Positions 1 to 11,656 of a DNA stretch of 64,000 bases are shown here, piece by piece. The stretch is from Diplocarpon mali (Eukaryota > Ascomycota > Leotiomycetes > Helotiales > Drepanopezizaceae). Both the position numbers and the translations under genes were made by a program. The notes beneath the pieces were generated by a model that had not been told where the DNA came from, searched no databases, and saw only the letters and a program-made list of their open reading frames with translations. The DNA lies in the NCBI GenBank assembly GCA_024741835.1, contig JAENRP010000074.1, forward strand, positions 1-64,000, written 5' to 3'. The first letter of the stretch is position 1. Every line of letters starts with the position of its first letter.

Positions 1-299
1 TTATAAACTATATAAATTAATTATTAAAAACTCCTATATAATTTAATTCTATATAGATCTTACAATTAGATAAAAGATTAATGCTTAAGCTAGGCATAAG
101 GAGAATATTTTATAAAAGGAAAGAAACGCTAGTAATATTCATCTCTACTATACCTATTGAATTCGCATATAACCTTCTACTACTAACCTTAATAGAGCGC
201 CTTTTTATTTTAATAAGCGGGCCTTTAAATAGGTAGGGTTTATTAATTATATATATTATATAACTAGTATTATTATACTAATTAGATTTAAGGATTTTA

Positions 300-1447
300 T
301 AAAGATCGGCTTTTAAAACGTAGGCATCTTTATTATAATTATCGTTTAAATTATTAGAAGTAAATTCAAGTTTAAATAACCTACTATTATTATTAAAAGT
401 ATTTACTAAAGTTTTAATTAAATAACCTTTTCCTTTACCTTTCTTTAATAGTTGCGGCCTTTGGTAGGATAAGGGCAGTTTGCTTTTTAACTTCTGCTTC
501 GATTACTTCTTAATATTAAAGCTAATAACTATATTAATCAATTGCCTTCTAACTTTACAATTAGTAATATTATAAGTACTATTATAGAAGTAGTATCCCT
601 AATAAGCTTAAGGGCTTGTCCTATACTCCTTCCTCTTCTTAAGCTTATTATTACCCTATAATATAGCATTTGCCGATTCAAAGCGTCCTTTAAAGTCTTA
701 CTTAATAGTTCGAAGGAGGTCGATCTTCTTATAAATCTCTAAGTTAAGTTAGATAAGAAGAGATTATTTCGCAATAGCAAACTTAAAAGGAAGGCTATTA
801 AGTAAGAAACTAAAAAGTTAAATTTCCTTAAAAGTTATAGCTATCCTAGGATCTGCGGCTCTTACTCTCCTCTTTATTTTATATAATATAAATTAAGCAA
901 AGTCTATATTTATATTTATATCCTTATTATCTTCATCTTTTTTATATTAAAATAAAGTGATCTACTATAGCAAATATTAGGTATTAAAGGCGATTATCTA
1001 AGAGTATTTTACCTTTAAAGTATCCTTTCTTATCTTTATATTATTATAAATTTAAATAAAATCTTAGTTTTTATTACTTAAACCTCTATTAATCTTAAGC
1101 TTATATTTAGCTAAGGCCAGCTTATACTCCTTCTCCTTTTCTATATTTAAAATCTGCCTTTAGGATTCTCAGTTATTATCTACTAAAGCTCTTAAGCTAA
1201 GCTTATTTAATATATCTAGCAAATCCTTAGCAATTATATTAGCTATTAAAGTAGAAGTAGACGAATTAGTAAAGGGAGTATAAGGGGCTATTTTTGCATA
1301 TTTAATAAGTGTCTTTTAAATCGCTATTTCAATGCCTTTGCTCTTAAAGTAAAGCTCTAAATCATCGAACCATTATTACCAATTCTTTTAAGAGAGTTGG
1401 AAGTCTTTAAATCTAGTATTTCGATCGGAATCGGAAGCTATTACCAT
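300..1447 (-). pseudogene. Ty1/Copia-type gag remnant, RIP-mutated, running off the window start side
   Basis: Read on the minus strand, a gag-like product begins at the ATG at 1447. Early on it has a W/F-rich stretch (FKDFQLS*KNW*QWFDDLELYF, around 1410-1340) that resembles the Copia gag signature in which short helices hold W..W; the stops fall where W would be expected. Lysine-rich helical sequence follows. Near 600-530 there is a degraded Cys/His cluster (CFYNS..NITNC) that looks like a RIP-damaged CCHC zinc knuckle, then a KDAYVLKADL stretch near 330-305. Protease, integrase and RT would lie to the left, outside the window. Stops at W/Q positions and TA-rich composition indicate RIP. The family call is inference from motif shape; boundaries are approximate. 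Confidence 0.5.
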
Positions 1448-1598
1448 TTCGAATAGAATTATATTAAAATCAAATAAATTAAATAGTTAAAGGCACTCTT
1501 CCTATCGAAAAGTCGAAATGATTAAATAGCAGGTATTATAGAAGTATTAAATAGGAAGGAAGTCCTCTTATCGAAAAGGGTTTTTTAAACTATAATAT

Positions 1599-1728
1599 AA
1601 GGAATTATACCTCTTATAAAATATAGTAAAGCAAGGAATCACACCTCTTATAGTACTAAAGGGTTATAGAGTAAGGAATTATACCTCTTGCAATATAAGT
1701 TGGCTAAATAAGGAATCATACCTCTTAT
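1599..1728. repeat. Four dispersed direct copies of a 19-bp repeat
   Basis: The 19-mer AAGGAATYAYACCTCTTRT occurs four times, at about 1599-1617, 1633-1651, 1673-1691 and 1709-1727, spaced 34-40 bp apart. Differences between copies are C/T or G/A, as RIP would produce. The array lies between the reverse-strand gag start (1447) and its presumed 5' LTR (up to 2386), so it sits in that element's leader region. Function unknown. Confidence 0.7.
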
Positions 1729-2186
1729 TCGCCGATTGCTCGCCTCTTACTATAAGTCTTATTCAACTTCCTACTAATAGTTGCAGTGCAAGTACTTTCT
1801 AAAAGAAGTTAATAATCTATTATCGGTCTATCTAAGGCTTATAACCTATTAAGCTTAAGTGAGTTAGCGCAGTAAGTAATAGAAACTTCTAAAGGTCGAT
1901 AGTCGATATATTAGTAAGAGTTAAGGAAGGAAGGTTACCCCTTTCTTCCCTACGGCTATATACGTATCAATATCCTACTAACTAAGCAGTAAGGTCATAT
2001 AATAATACATCAGAGTAATAGCTATATCACCTATCTCAACAATAAATTGATTTTTCATATAAAACTATAAATTATAATAAAAGTTATAACATTATATATA
2101 TTACTAGCAAGTACCTTTAAAGGTCTTTTTAAAAGGGTATATTGCAAGTATACCTATTATATATTTATTATAAATTCTATTATATA

Positions 2187-2386
2187 ACACATTATATATA
2201 TAATATATTATATGACTTGCTATATAACTTAGCGGCTTCGCTAAGAAGCCCGCTTACCTTAAATAGCTCTTAGTTAAAGAGCTCTTATAAATCAAGATAC
2301 CTAATATCGTCGTTTGCAACTCATACTTCTTCGTGCCCTCTTCTAGTTTACTATTAAGTTTACTATCAGAGAACCTCCTTGCTACA
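2187..2386 (-). repeat. Left arm of a ~195-bp inverted repeat; probable 5' LTR edge of the reverse-strand Copia element
   Basis: The reverse complement of this segment matches 3061-3257 with mostly transition differences. Read on the minus strand it begins TGTAGCAAGGAGGTTCTC, that is, with the TG expected at an LTR start, and it lies upstream of the reverse-strand gag. The likely reading is the outer edge of a 5' LTR. The inner LTR boundary cannot be placed because no second same-orientation copy is visible. Confidence 0.55.
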
Positions 2387-3048
2387 CCTCTTATATAGGA
2401 ATCTGCGTACTAACAGAGCCTCCTACGCTAATTAAAGTACTATTAGAATAAGAAGAGTAGGAGATCAAAGAAGTAATTAGATCTTATATTTAAGCTAAGA
2501 AGCTTAAATATCAGATTAAGTAGAAAAGAGCTAATAAAGACTTTAAATAGTACCTATGCTTTAACGCTATAATAGCGCCGTATACTATTCGAGCTTTCTA
2601 TTAAAATAACCCTTAAGCTAAAGGACTACTAAGGGCGCTATTAAGCTAGCTTAGGTCATATAATAAAGGAGTTGATGATTATAGGAAGCTTAAGGACAAT
2701 TCGCCTATAGATATAACTGCGCAAGCGCAGTTTTTCAAAAGGGGGAGGTAGTATTATAGCTGTATTACGTGCACGGCTATATCACGTACTGCTAAAGCTG
2801 CAAAAAGTCAAGTGCACGCTAAGGTAGTAAAGTAGCTAGATCACGTGCACGCTAGTAAAGCACCTATACTTATTCTAAAGGAGCTCTACTAAAGACTCTC
2901 TCCTCTTTATCTTTTCTCTTCATTATATAGCGTACCTTTAAAGGTAATACAGTCGGCGTTATTCAATTATCGTTCCACTGTACGCTCCAGAGCCAGCCGT
3001 AACACCTTCAGCTTATAGAACTCGAACCTACACTTTTAGATTCTGTCA
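2387..3048 (+). mobile_element. Truncated 3' end of a plus-strand LTR element (polypurine tract plus LTR)
   Basis: A purine-only tract AAAAGGGGGAGG at 2737-2748 is followed by TAG and then TATTATAGCTG at 2752, which fits an LTR beginning with a RIP-changed TG. The putative LTR runs to TTCTGTCA ending at 3048. Sequence 2390-2735 upstream reads as short lysine-rich open stretches without a recognisable domain. Only the 3' end of the element is left. The 3' LTR edge is judged from the terminal CA alone, so it is uncertain. Confidence 0.4.
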
Positions 3049-3060
3049 ATAAATGATAAT

Positions 3061-3257
3061 ATAGCAAGGAGGTTCTCTGATAGTAAACTTAATAGTTAAC
3101 TAGAAGAGGGCACAAAGAAGTATGAAGTGCAAACGACGATGTTAGATATCTTAATCTCTAGGAGAGCTCTCTAACTACGAGCTAATTAAGGTAAGCGCCC
3201 TTCTTAGCGCTGCCACTAAGTCATGTGGCAAGTCATATGACATATCATGTGTATGAT
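3061..3257 (+). repeat. Right arm of the ~195-bp inverted repeat
   Basis: This segment is the plus-strand counterpart of 2187-2386, sharing for example the stretch around AGCAAGGAGGTTCTCTGATAG and further blocks to about 3257. It is less RIP-changed than the left arm (it keeps GTCATGTGGCAAGTCATATG). It lies just outside Copia-1 (TSD at 3287-3291), so it may be an LTR piece of the same family in opposite orientation. No continuation is evident on the far side of Copia-1. Confidence 0.6.
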
Positions 3258-3291
3258 ATGAAACATATGACGAGCATATTTGCAACAGATA

Positions 3292-3425
3292 TGACAGAAT
3301 CGAAAGGTGTAGATTCTAGTTCTAGAGAGCTGAAGTAGTATATATACAAGGTAGGCTTACGTAGGCTTACCAAGCCTTAGCCTCTATTCCGTGCGGTAAT
3401 CTCTGTACCTTATATATTTCTAATA
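3292..3425 (-). repeat. Copia-1 3' LTR (134 bp)
   Basis: Collinear with 46726-46859, including the internal tandem GTAGGCTTAC-GTAGGCTTAC and the CCGTGCGGTAATCTC segment. The preceding AGATA (3287-3291) is the target duplication. A T-run at 3471-3484 (A-run on the coding strand) lies just inside the element. Confidence 0.93.
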
Positions 3426-3716
3426 TGCCTCCTACTACAAAGCTCTATAGAACTTAGAGTAAAGAGCCCCACATTTTTTTTTTTTTTATATAGTCTAGGC
3501 CTTATTAACTCCTACAATATACTCTTTAGTATATGGCGCCTACGTCTCCCTTATATGGAGTTCAGCCGCCCTATAGTATTAAAACGTGCGTTATAGTATA
3601 AGAGTACCTCTGACTTAGCTATATTATAGCTTTTTACCCTTTTATATAGTCGTATTATAGATTTTCTTCTTATATATAGCTTTCTTATAGGTTTCCTCCC
3701 TTTATATAGCCTTCTT

Positions 3717-3833
3717 TTATCGATTTCGCTCTAGTAGGCCTATATAACCCTTGTATTTCTCGAAAGCAGGTCCTAGTAGAGCTTTTGTAAGGGAATCTGC
3801 TATATTATCGTTTCTAGGTATATAAGCTACTAT
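3717..3833 (-). pseudogene. Copia-1 pol C-terminus (end of RNase H), separated part
   Basis: On the minus strand this reads VAYIPRNDNIADSLTKALLG and continues to the stop near 3717. The IPxxDNIADxLTKAL pattern is the hallmark of the Copia RNase H end. It completes the product that stops abruptly at 42,349, whose last residues are HFYIRDDMV. Removing the insertions at ACTAT, GCTAC and ACCAT restores continuous frame across the join, which confirms that both parts are one gene. Confidence 0.9.
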
Positions 3834-4078
3834 TATAGAGACCTAAGATGGATAGGTCTTGTGATATATATTATATGATCGATGCAGGATAGTAAGAGGA
3901 TAAAAGGGCCATCTTCTGTATATAAAGATAGCGCGTATCGCTATAGTACTGAATATATCCTATACTTAGGACTTATTCTTAATATCTTATCTAAGAGAGC
4001 CCGCTTGTAGTACTTCCTCCTCTTGTTTTTAGGTCTTCCCTTAGGCCTATTCTTATATTATCTCCCTTCTATTTTATA
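3834..4078 (+). repeat. Element C 5' LTR (245 bp)
   Basis: Aligns end to end with 19351-19595; differences are almost all C/T and G/A. It starts TATAGAGACC (TG changed to TA) and ends TTTTATA. The internal leader from 4079 to about 4,800 holds no recognisable domain. Confidence 0.88.
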
Positions 4079-4859
4079 TTAGTGACCTATGCAAAGACCG
4101 ATTTCTTAAGATTTCCGTCCTTATATAACCTTATTGATCTCTTAGTTTGCAGATAAAAGACCGGCCTTTGAAATACGTCTTTGAAATACTTATAGCATTT
4201 TGATTAACTCTAAAACCCTTATCCTTAATCGCCTAGTTACTTAAAACTATCGATTTTCATTTAGCAACTATTAATAACCTTAGATTTTCCCTTTTTAGCT
4301 CTGCTTTAAAAACCCCTATTTTCTTCCTTAACTCTGAGATTCTCGGAATTTTCGGCTTTTTAGTATAAAAAGTTTGATAAACCTTATAATAGCAATTTCC
4401 AATAGCAGTAGTTTTAAGTACTCAAGTAATATTAAGCGCAAACTCCAACTGGAAGTGTCTTTGCAGAATCCTTAGAAATCCGAATCTAATAATTCAGCCG
4501 CCTTAGTTAAATAAAACTCTAAAAATTGCCTTAGAATCGTCTCTAAAGACCCCTTTATTCTAAGGACCAATAGGAATTAGCTTAAAGGTTAAGAAGAATC
4601 TTAAATATAAACCTTATCTTAGAAATTAGTCCTTAATTAAGTAAACCTTATCTTATTACAATTAGTTGCAACGCTTCTATTAGCTATTTAATACCTACTT
4701 AGAATCTCTTAGCAAACTCGGATTAAACTTTTAGTAGAATCCGGAATTCTACTCCTAGGCTTAGCCTATAAGTAAGAGGATAAAAAGACATCCTTAAATA
4801 ACTTAGGACTGCTACCTACTTTTTTAATATTAATATTAGAAAATACTAAAAATAATAAT

Positions 4860-7100
4860 AATTTTAAACTTTTTATTAACCCTTTGTTTAAATCTTTTCA
4901 AACTCGTCTTAGTTACTCTAAGATTGACTCGGATTTTAAACGTTCTTTAAACCCTTTTAAATTTCGAAGTACTCCTTTTAGCAATCAATCTCGCAATATT
5001 AAAGCTTCCCCTTTGCCTTCTATAGATTCTATTAACTTAAACGGTTAGTATAAAACGATAATAGCCGCATTTAGGGCTATTACTAATCACTTTCCCCTTC
5101 TTAGTTCCCCTAGCGCTCCTTACTTTATAAGCGCTAATATTACTAATTTCCTTAAGTAATATAAGGAAACTTATTACGATTTTGGTATTATATAAGAGGA
5201 TATGATTTCTCGACTTCCTTGCTATTATAATTATATAAGTAAGGATATTATTAAGTCCCTCCTCGAATGGAAAACTCATAGTTTATAAGAACTCCTTATT
5301 AAGGCCCTCAAATCTGAATTCTAAGAATTTGATAGATAGCAGATTCGCAACACCTTGGCTTTCTTAAAGGAATTTATTCTAGTCACTTATACTACCAAGG
5401 AACTTAAGAACTACTATTGGACTTTTACTTATATATTAAATACCTTAATTAGCTAGAAAATACTTAGCAAAGTTAAAAGAGGCTATCTTTTCTTACTTAG
5501 ATTACCTACTGGCCTTCGAAATAAGATCATTAAGCATTTTAGAATCAATAAGCAAGACCTTATAACCTTCGCCTTATTTAAAGAATTCTCGGCCTTTGCT
5601 TTAAAGTCAGATCTTAATAAAAGAACTATTAATACTATAGAGTAGGAAAAAGCCCCTACTCCCTTTTATACTAAAGACCTTAAGAATCTGGTCTAAGAAT
5701 ACTTAAAAGCTTTAGAAGTTATAAAGGAAGTAAAGAAGAACTTAGTAGTTATACCTTTCACTTGCAGGCCCGACCTAAGAGTAAGATCCAACTTTAGAAT
5801 TAAGGAACTTAAGACCTAATTTGCAAAACTCCGAATCTAAAGCTTAAAAACTAGGATTAATAATCTCTTATAAGAAAAATAGCATATTCCTTAATTTAGT
5901 AATAGGTAAAACTCGGCCACTATAAGCTAATATAGTAATTCCTATTACCAGACTCCTACTTCTTATTATTCAAAACAACCAGCTAATATAAGAACTCAAT
6001 AATTAACTAAAGAAGGAGAAATTATTCCCAACTAGCACTTTACTAATATTAATACTATAAGGTACCAAGGGAATAGCAATAGAAGGCGATTAACCTGCAA
6101 CTTTTATAATAATAAAGAACCCAACTGCGCTCTATATAAGTATTGCAACAATTGCCCTCTTTTCTATCATTTTATTAATACTAGGATTATGCATATTAAC
6201 AAGTATAGAATGCTTTATATTAGAGATCCTAGGCCAAAAGCTATCCTTATTAAAAAGCACTAGAATCGCTTATAGTTACAGACTATTCGAACGATAATAT
6301 ATAGTATAAAATAGGACGAGAATTTAGTCGAATAATAGCATATTATAGATATGAATGTTAAAATTCCAACTTATATATATATAAGTCCAACTAGCAACCT
6401 ACCTAAGAGAGTTCTTAAGGACCTAGCTTCTGATTAAACAACTATAGAAGTTAAAGGTATCTCTATCTTAGGATAGGTTAATAATAATGTATCTGCTAAT
6501 ATTAATACTGCTTTTATATTTAAAAACCCTTGAAATACTCAGCGTCCTTTTAGATCTACCACTCTCCTAATACTAATAAAACCAGCCAAAGTCTAAAAAT
6601 CAATATATGCAACTTAAGAATCTCAATATAAAGTCCAAATGCTAAAAGATACCTAATAATCTGGAACTACAATAGATAAGGATAAAGCCGATATAACAAA
6701 CGAATTGATCAAAGATATAATAGATAAAGATAGCTCTAAGCTTAAAGATTAAGAAGTCGAAGTTATTGCATAGACCCTTAACCTTAAGCGAAAGAGACAG
6801 ATATTAAAACAGGAAAAATTCATTAATAAATACGCTAGTTCAACTATAATAGAGAAAGCTATAGAGAATATCATAGCCTAGCAAATTAACCTCACATTTA
6901 AAGACCTATTTGGTTTAATTAAACGCTTTAATAAAGTGCTAAGAAAGCATATCCCAGTTGCCTTTAAAGATTTGAATAATAATAAGGAAATGGAAATTGT
7001 AATGCGAAAGAACTTTAAGAAGCACTTAGCCTTAATCAAATGTCTTTAAATTGCAAAAGATAAAGGAATCTAAAGGTACTACAATATTATAGCAATAGCT
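4860..7100 (+). pseudogene. Element C gag, RIP-mutated
   Basis: A long reading region with scattered stops, mostly UAA/UAG where Gln or Trp would fit. It begins near 4,860 and includes a helical stretch resembling retrotransposon gag around 5,300-5,650 (for example LRLPTGLRNKIIKHF). A Cys-rich segment at about 6,093-6,175 (CNFYN..CALYKYCNNCPLFYH) looks like a degraded zinc-binding region. A lysine-rich region follows to the protease. The first copy of the 23-bp palindrome is inside it at 5760-5782. Start and end are approximate. Confidence 0.6.
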
Positions 7101-10100
7101 TTAATATCTTAGAATATCAATCGAAATTGTTCAGTAGTTATAATAAAAAGCCCTATTATTATTTATTCTATAAAAGAATCAGTTAAAGCAAAGGCTTTAA
7201 TCGATTATAGTTTAGAAGTTAATATAATAACTAAAAAAGTAGTAGAAATAGCTCAATTGATAATCGTTAGTGATTAATTCCTTATTTATTTGACTATCTC
7301 TAGATTGAAATACAATTTTAATAGATAGGTGAAAAACGTAAAGGTTAAAGTCAAAGGAATCGTTAATTATATTAACTTTCTAATAATAGAGAATTCTTCA
7401 AATAATATTCTTTTAAAAATGCCTTTCATTTTAGAATCTTAGCTAATATTTAACTATTCTAAAGATAGTCTTATAAAAGCTAGTCTTTAGAATATAGATC
7501 GATCTTTAGAAGGACAAATAGTTATTACAAGAGATATAGCCGAATTCTAAAATAAGGTTTTAGGAAACAATTAGCTAGTATAAGGGCTAGGCTTAATATT
7601 AGTGAAAGAAGGCATCTAGCGATAAGTTATAGCGAAAGAAAGGTAAGTTTGCCGATTTTAAATAATAGCAATTTAACTTATAATCCTAGACTAAGAGTCA
7701 AATTTGGAATTTTGAAAAATGGTACAATTAGCGTTTTATTAGATTAATAATTAAGAAAAAAGAAAAATATAATAGAAAAGAGGGTTCGTTTTATAAATTT
7801 CGATAATTTACTAATTATTTTAAAAAACCTAAAAACCACTTATAAGCCAGACCTGCGAGTGAAAAATAATAAAATTATTAATAATATTTCCATTTATGCA
7901 CTTTAAATTAATAACTTAGAAAATCTTTTATTTGTTTTTAAAAAAGAAAATTCGGACTATTTTATAAGATTTAATAAAAAAGGAAAGAGGTAAAAAAGCA
8001 TAGTATTAATTAAGATTTAAACTATATATAAAAGTAAGGCCGATAAAGTACAACTGGTAGATTAAAGAATCTTTAATAGCTTAAAGCTTAAAGGACTAGA
8101 TAATTGGTTTAAATAAGATAAGAAGCGTCGACCTCTAAAGCTAGGTAGCAAATTCAACAAGTTCATTATAGGCAGATTTTCTAATAAACCTATCAGATAT
8201 CGGCTAATAAAAGAACGTTTTAATATATTGAAAATTGGAGATGACTTAATAAAGTAAGAATGCAAACTCCTTTATAAAACCTTAACAAATTGAAAGGACG
8301 CCTTAGCTTTTGACTAGATAGAACTAGGTCAGATTTAAAAAGAAGTTACGCCTTATATTAAGATTAAGACAATACCCTACGAAGCTTAGTAAGAGAAAAC
8401 ATTTAAGGTCCCTAAAGCTCTTTAAGAAAAGGTAATCGAAATATTAAAGGATAGGCTAAAGTAAGGTATTCTCAAGTTCTGTAATAGCCCTTATAGGAAC
8501 AAATGGTTCTTAGTTATTAAGAAGGAGAAGGGAACTTACAAACTAATAATAGTAGTAGTAGAGATAAACCAAGTAACTATTAGAGACGCTAACGTTCTTT
8601 TGAATATAGATGAATTCTTAAATAAATTCGTAGGATTAACCTATAGTTCTCTTATTAACTTCTTCTTTAAATACGATCAATTTATTCTTAATATTAAATC
8701 GAGAGATATAATAGTAATTCAAACCCCTCTTAGGCTACTTCAAATGATAAGATTACCTTAAAGGGCTATAAATTCGATCGCTCAATTTATCTAAGTAATC
8801 TATAAGATACTAGTAGATTGCATACCTAATATTACGCTCCCTTATATAGATAATATAAGAGTAAAAGGATTAAGATCATTCTATAACTATAAAGAAGTTC
8901 TCCCTAGTATATAACGATTTATAATAGAACATATTTAAAACCTAGACCAAGTGCTTATATAATTCGAAAGGGTAAGAGCAATAGTTAGTCTAAAGTTATA
9001 ATACTATCTCCTATTAATAGAAATTGTTAGTTTTATTACTAATTCCAATGGCCGAAGTCCTTAAAGGGCTAAAGTACTCAAAATTAATAAATAAAAGAGG
9101 TATAACAATATGACAAAAGCTCGCGCGTTTATTAGAGTTATAGTATACTATCGCATTTAAATCAAGGATTTCGCTAAAAAGGCAGTACCTATTTACTCCT
9201 TATTTCAGAAAGGGGCTGAGTTTCAATAAGAGGAACCTTAAATAGAGACTATAAGACAATTGAAGCAAGCGTTACTTAAAGCGCTATATCTAATTAAAAT
9301 AGACTATAAAGCTAACGCTAGGCTAATTATACTAATAGTTAACGTAAGCTTAATCGGATAAGGTACTATCTTTTAATAAGCTAATAGCTAATAGAAAAGA
9401 TATTTAGCTCACTTTAAAAGTAGTCTTTAGAATCTAGCAAAGACAAAGTATAATACTATTAAATAGGAATGCAAAGGCGCTTTAAAGGTAATAAAAAAGA
9501 TAAGAAGCAACCTTTATAGCACTTACTTCATCTTTAAAACTAATACTAAAGTACTAGTAAAATAACTAAATAGGACTGCAAGCGACCTACTAAGAGCCTT
9601 ACTAATAAAATAGATTGCTTAGATAAGACTAATAGACTTTAAAGTCAAATATATTCTAAGAATGAAAAACACTGCTACCGACAGCCTTTTAAAAAGAACT
9701 CGTCCCTACCTCTTTAATTTAATTAAAGAAGACGAAATAGATATTAATAAGTAGGTAAAGAATAAAGTTGGTTATTTATTAATATATCGCCTTAAAGGGA
9801 CTTAACTCGCAAGCCTAGCCCGCGAGTCAAATAAGAGAATTTTATCACTTAACTACTTAAGTAACTTTAAAGAAATCGCAAAATTTTTAATTACGCTTAA
9901 ATAATTAAAGATAGTTGCTTTTAAAGATTTTCAAAAATTCAAAGTTAAAGCTTTGATTTATTTAGTATAAGAAAGACGATTATTTAAAAGGAGCAATAAC
10001 TTATTCCTTATATAACTTTGCTTAAATAACAAAAAACTAAGGGCTAAGGCTATCTAAGATATTTATAAGGAAACTGGCTACTAAGGAGCTAAGTCCACCT

Positions 10101-11345
10101 ACCACTGACTTTTAAGGAAATTCTTTTAAAAGGGTTCTTTTAAAGACTGCAAAGCCTTTATAAAAAGTTGCGTCCCTTATTAGAAATAAAAACCTAGTTG
10201 TAAAGAGAATCCCCTATTCCTAACTTAGCTATTAGGCCTTTTCTATAAAGTCAGTCTTAATATTATATAAGTACTAATAACCGAAAATAGGATTATATAT
10301 TTTATTCTAGCAAAGGAAGACCTATTAAGATAGCCTAAAGGACAACCTTTAAGATCTGCTAATTCTAAATCTATTGCAAAGTTCCTTTAAAAAGATATAG
10401 TCTATTGCTATAGACTTTTTAGCAGATTAACTATTAATAGAGGCCTTAAAAATAAAGGAGTAGTTAAAGCTTTTTCACAAAAATATAGTATCAAACGGGT
10501 TTAAATCTTAGCGTATAACTTAAAAGCTAATAGAGTAGTAAAGTAAGGATATCGCAACATTCTTAATAGGCTATCTAAAGTTACCTATAGAGGATTTAAA
10601 AATTAAATAAAACACTTTTATAAAATACTCTTTACTTATTAAACGATAATCTATAAACCAATTAGAGTTATACTATTTTTCCTTATCTATAGCAAAGAGG
10701 CATAGCTCCCTTTTAAATCCTAATAGCCTATTTAGAGATTATTCAACTATAGTCAAATTCAGAACCGTTCCAATTTGCTAGCAATAAGATACCGACAACT
10801 TAAGCTTTAAGATATAAATATAAAGGAAATCATTCTATAAAAGAAATAATATAAGGAAAAAGCTAAAGAAGTATAGGCTGCTTTTAAAGTACTTAAAACG
10901 TACCCTATTTAAAAAGATAATCTTATCCTAGTTTATAATGTTATAAGAAGCATTAATATATCGATAGATACTAAACTTAACTATTAATAGCTTAGCCTAT
11001 TTAAAGTTAAATCTAAGTAGAAAGAAAAAGGATACTATTCTCTTTAAGAACTTAATGGAATTGATATTAAAGGAACCTTTACAACTAATTGACTAAAGCG
11101 CTTTTACTAATGCAACCAAACCTTATTCCCTTTAGAAGACGAATTAGAAATTGATATAACCTCCGAATCTTCTATAGGAACCGATGGCGATATAAGTAAT
11201 TTTAAACCCTTGGATAAAGACCAAGATTTTTCTAACTTAACTCGTAAGCTAGTCCTACGAGTAAAGAATATTAAAATACCTAACTAATTGCAACCTTAAG
11301 TTATTATTCCTAAAATATCTAAAGAACGCAGATAAGAATATTAAA
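7100..11345 (+). pseudogene. Element C pol: protease, RT, RNase H, integrase, RIP-mutated
   Basis: Domains in order: aspartic protease around 7,190-7,480 (ALIDYSLEVNIIT, with the active-site DSG changed to DYS). RT around 8,395-9,000 has KWFLVIKKEKGTYKLI near 8,500, and PYIDN near 8,840 replaces the catalytic FLDD. RNase H is around 9,250-9,650. Integrase is around 10,040-10,850 and includes GLKNKGVVKAF, matching the GPENKGVV-type region seen in fungal Gypsy integrases. Stops occur throughout and catalytic acids are altered, so no active product is possible. Copies 2-4 of the 23-bp palindrome (7838, 9805, 11240) lie in it. Confidence 0.8.
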
Positions 11346-11656
11346 CGATTTCCTAGCCTATTAATTATCCTACCTTTCTTTAATTCTTATTTTTACATTT
11401 TTGGCAAAGACGCCTCTTTTATTATTTAAGATATAGATCTTTTAAGATCATCTTAAATTCTTACCTATTCTAACTTATTTTATATTCTTAATATTAGCCT
11501 TTAATTATAGCATTCTTATTACTTTCTTTAAATAATAAATAAAAAGTCCAATTTCCTTAATATATATATAATAAACCTATTACAGCTTATATACCCTTTT
11601 AATTCTTATACCTTATTAAACTCTCTTATTTATACTCCTTATCTTTCATAAGTAAT

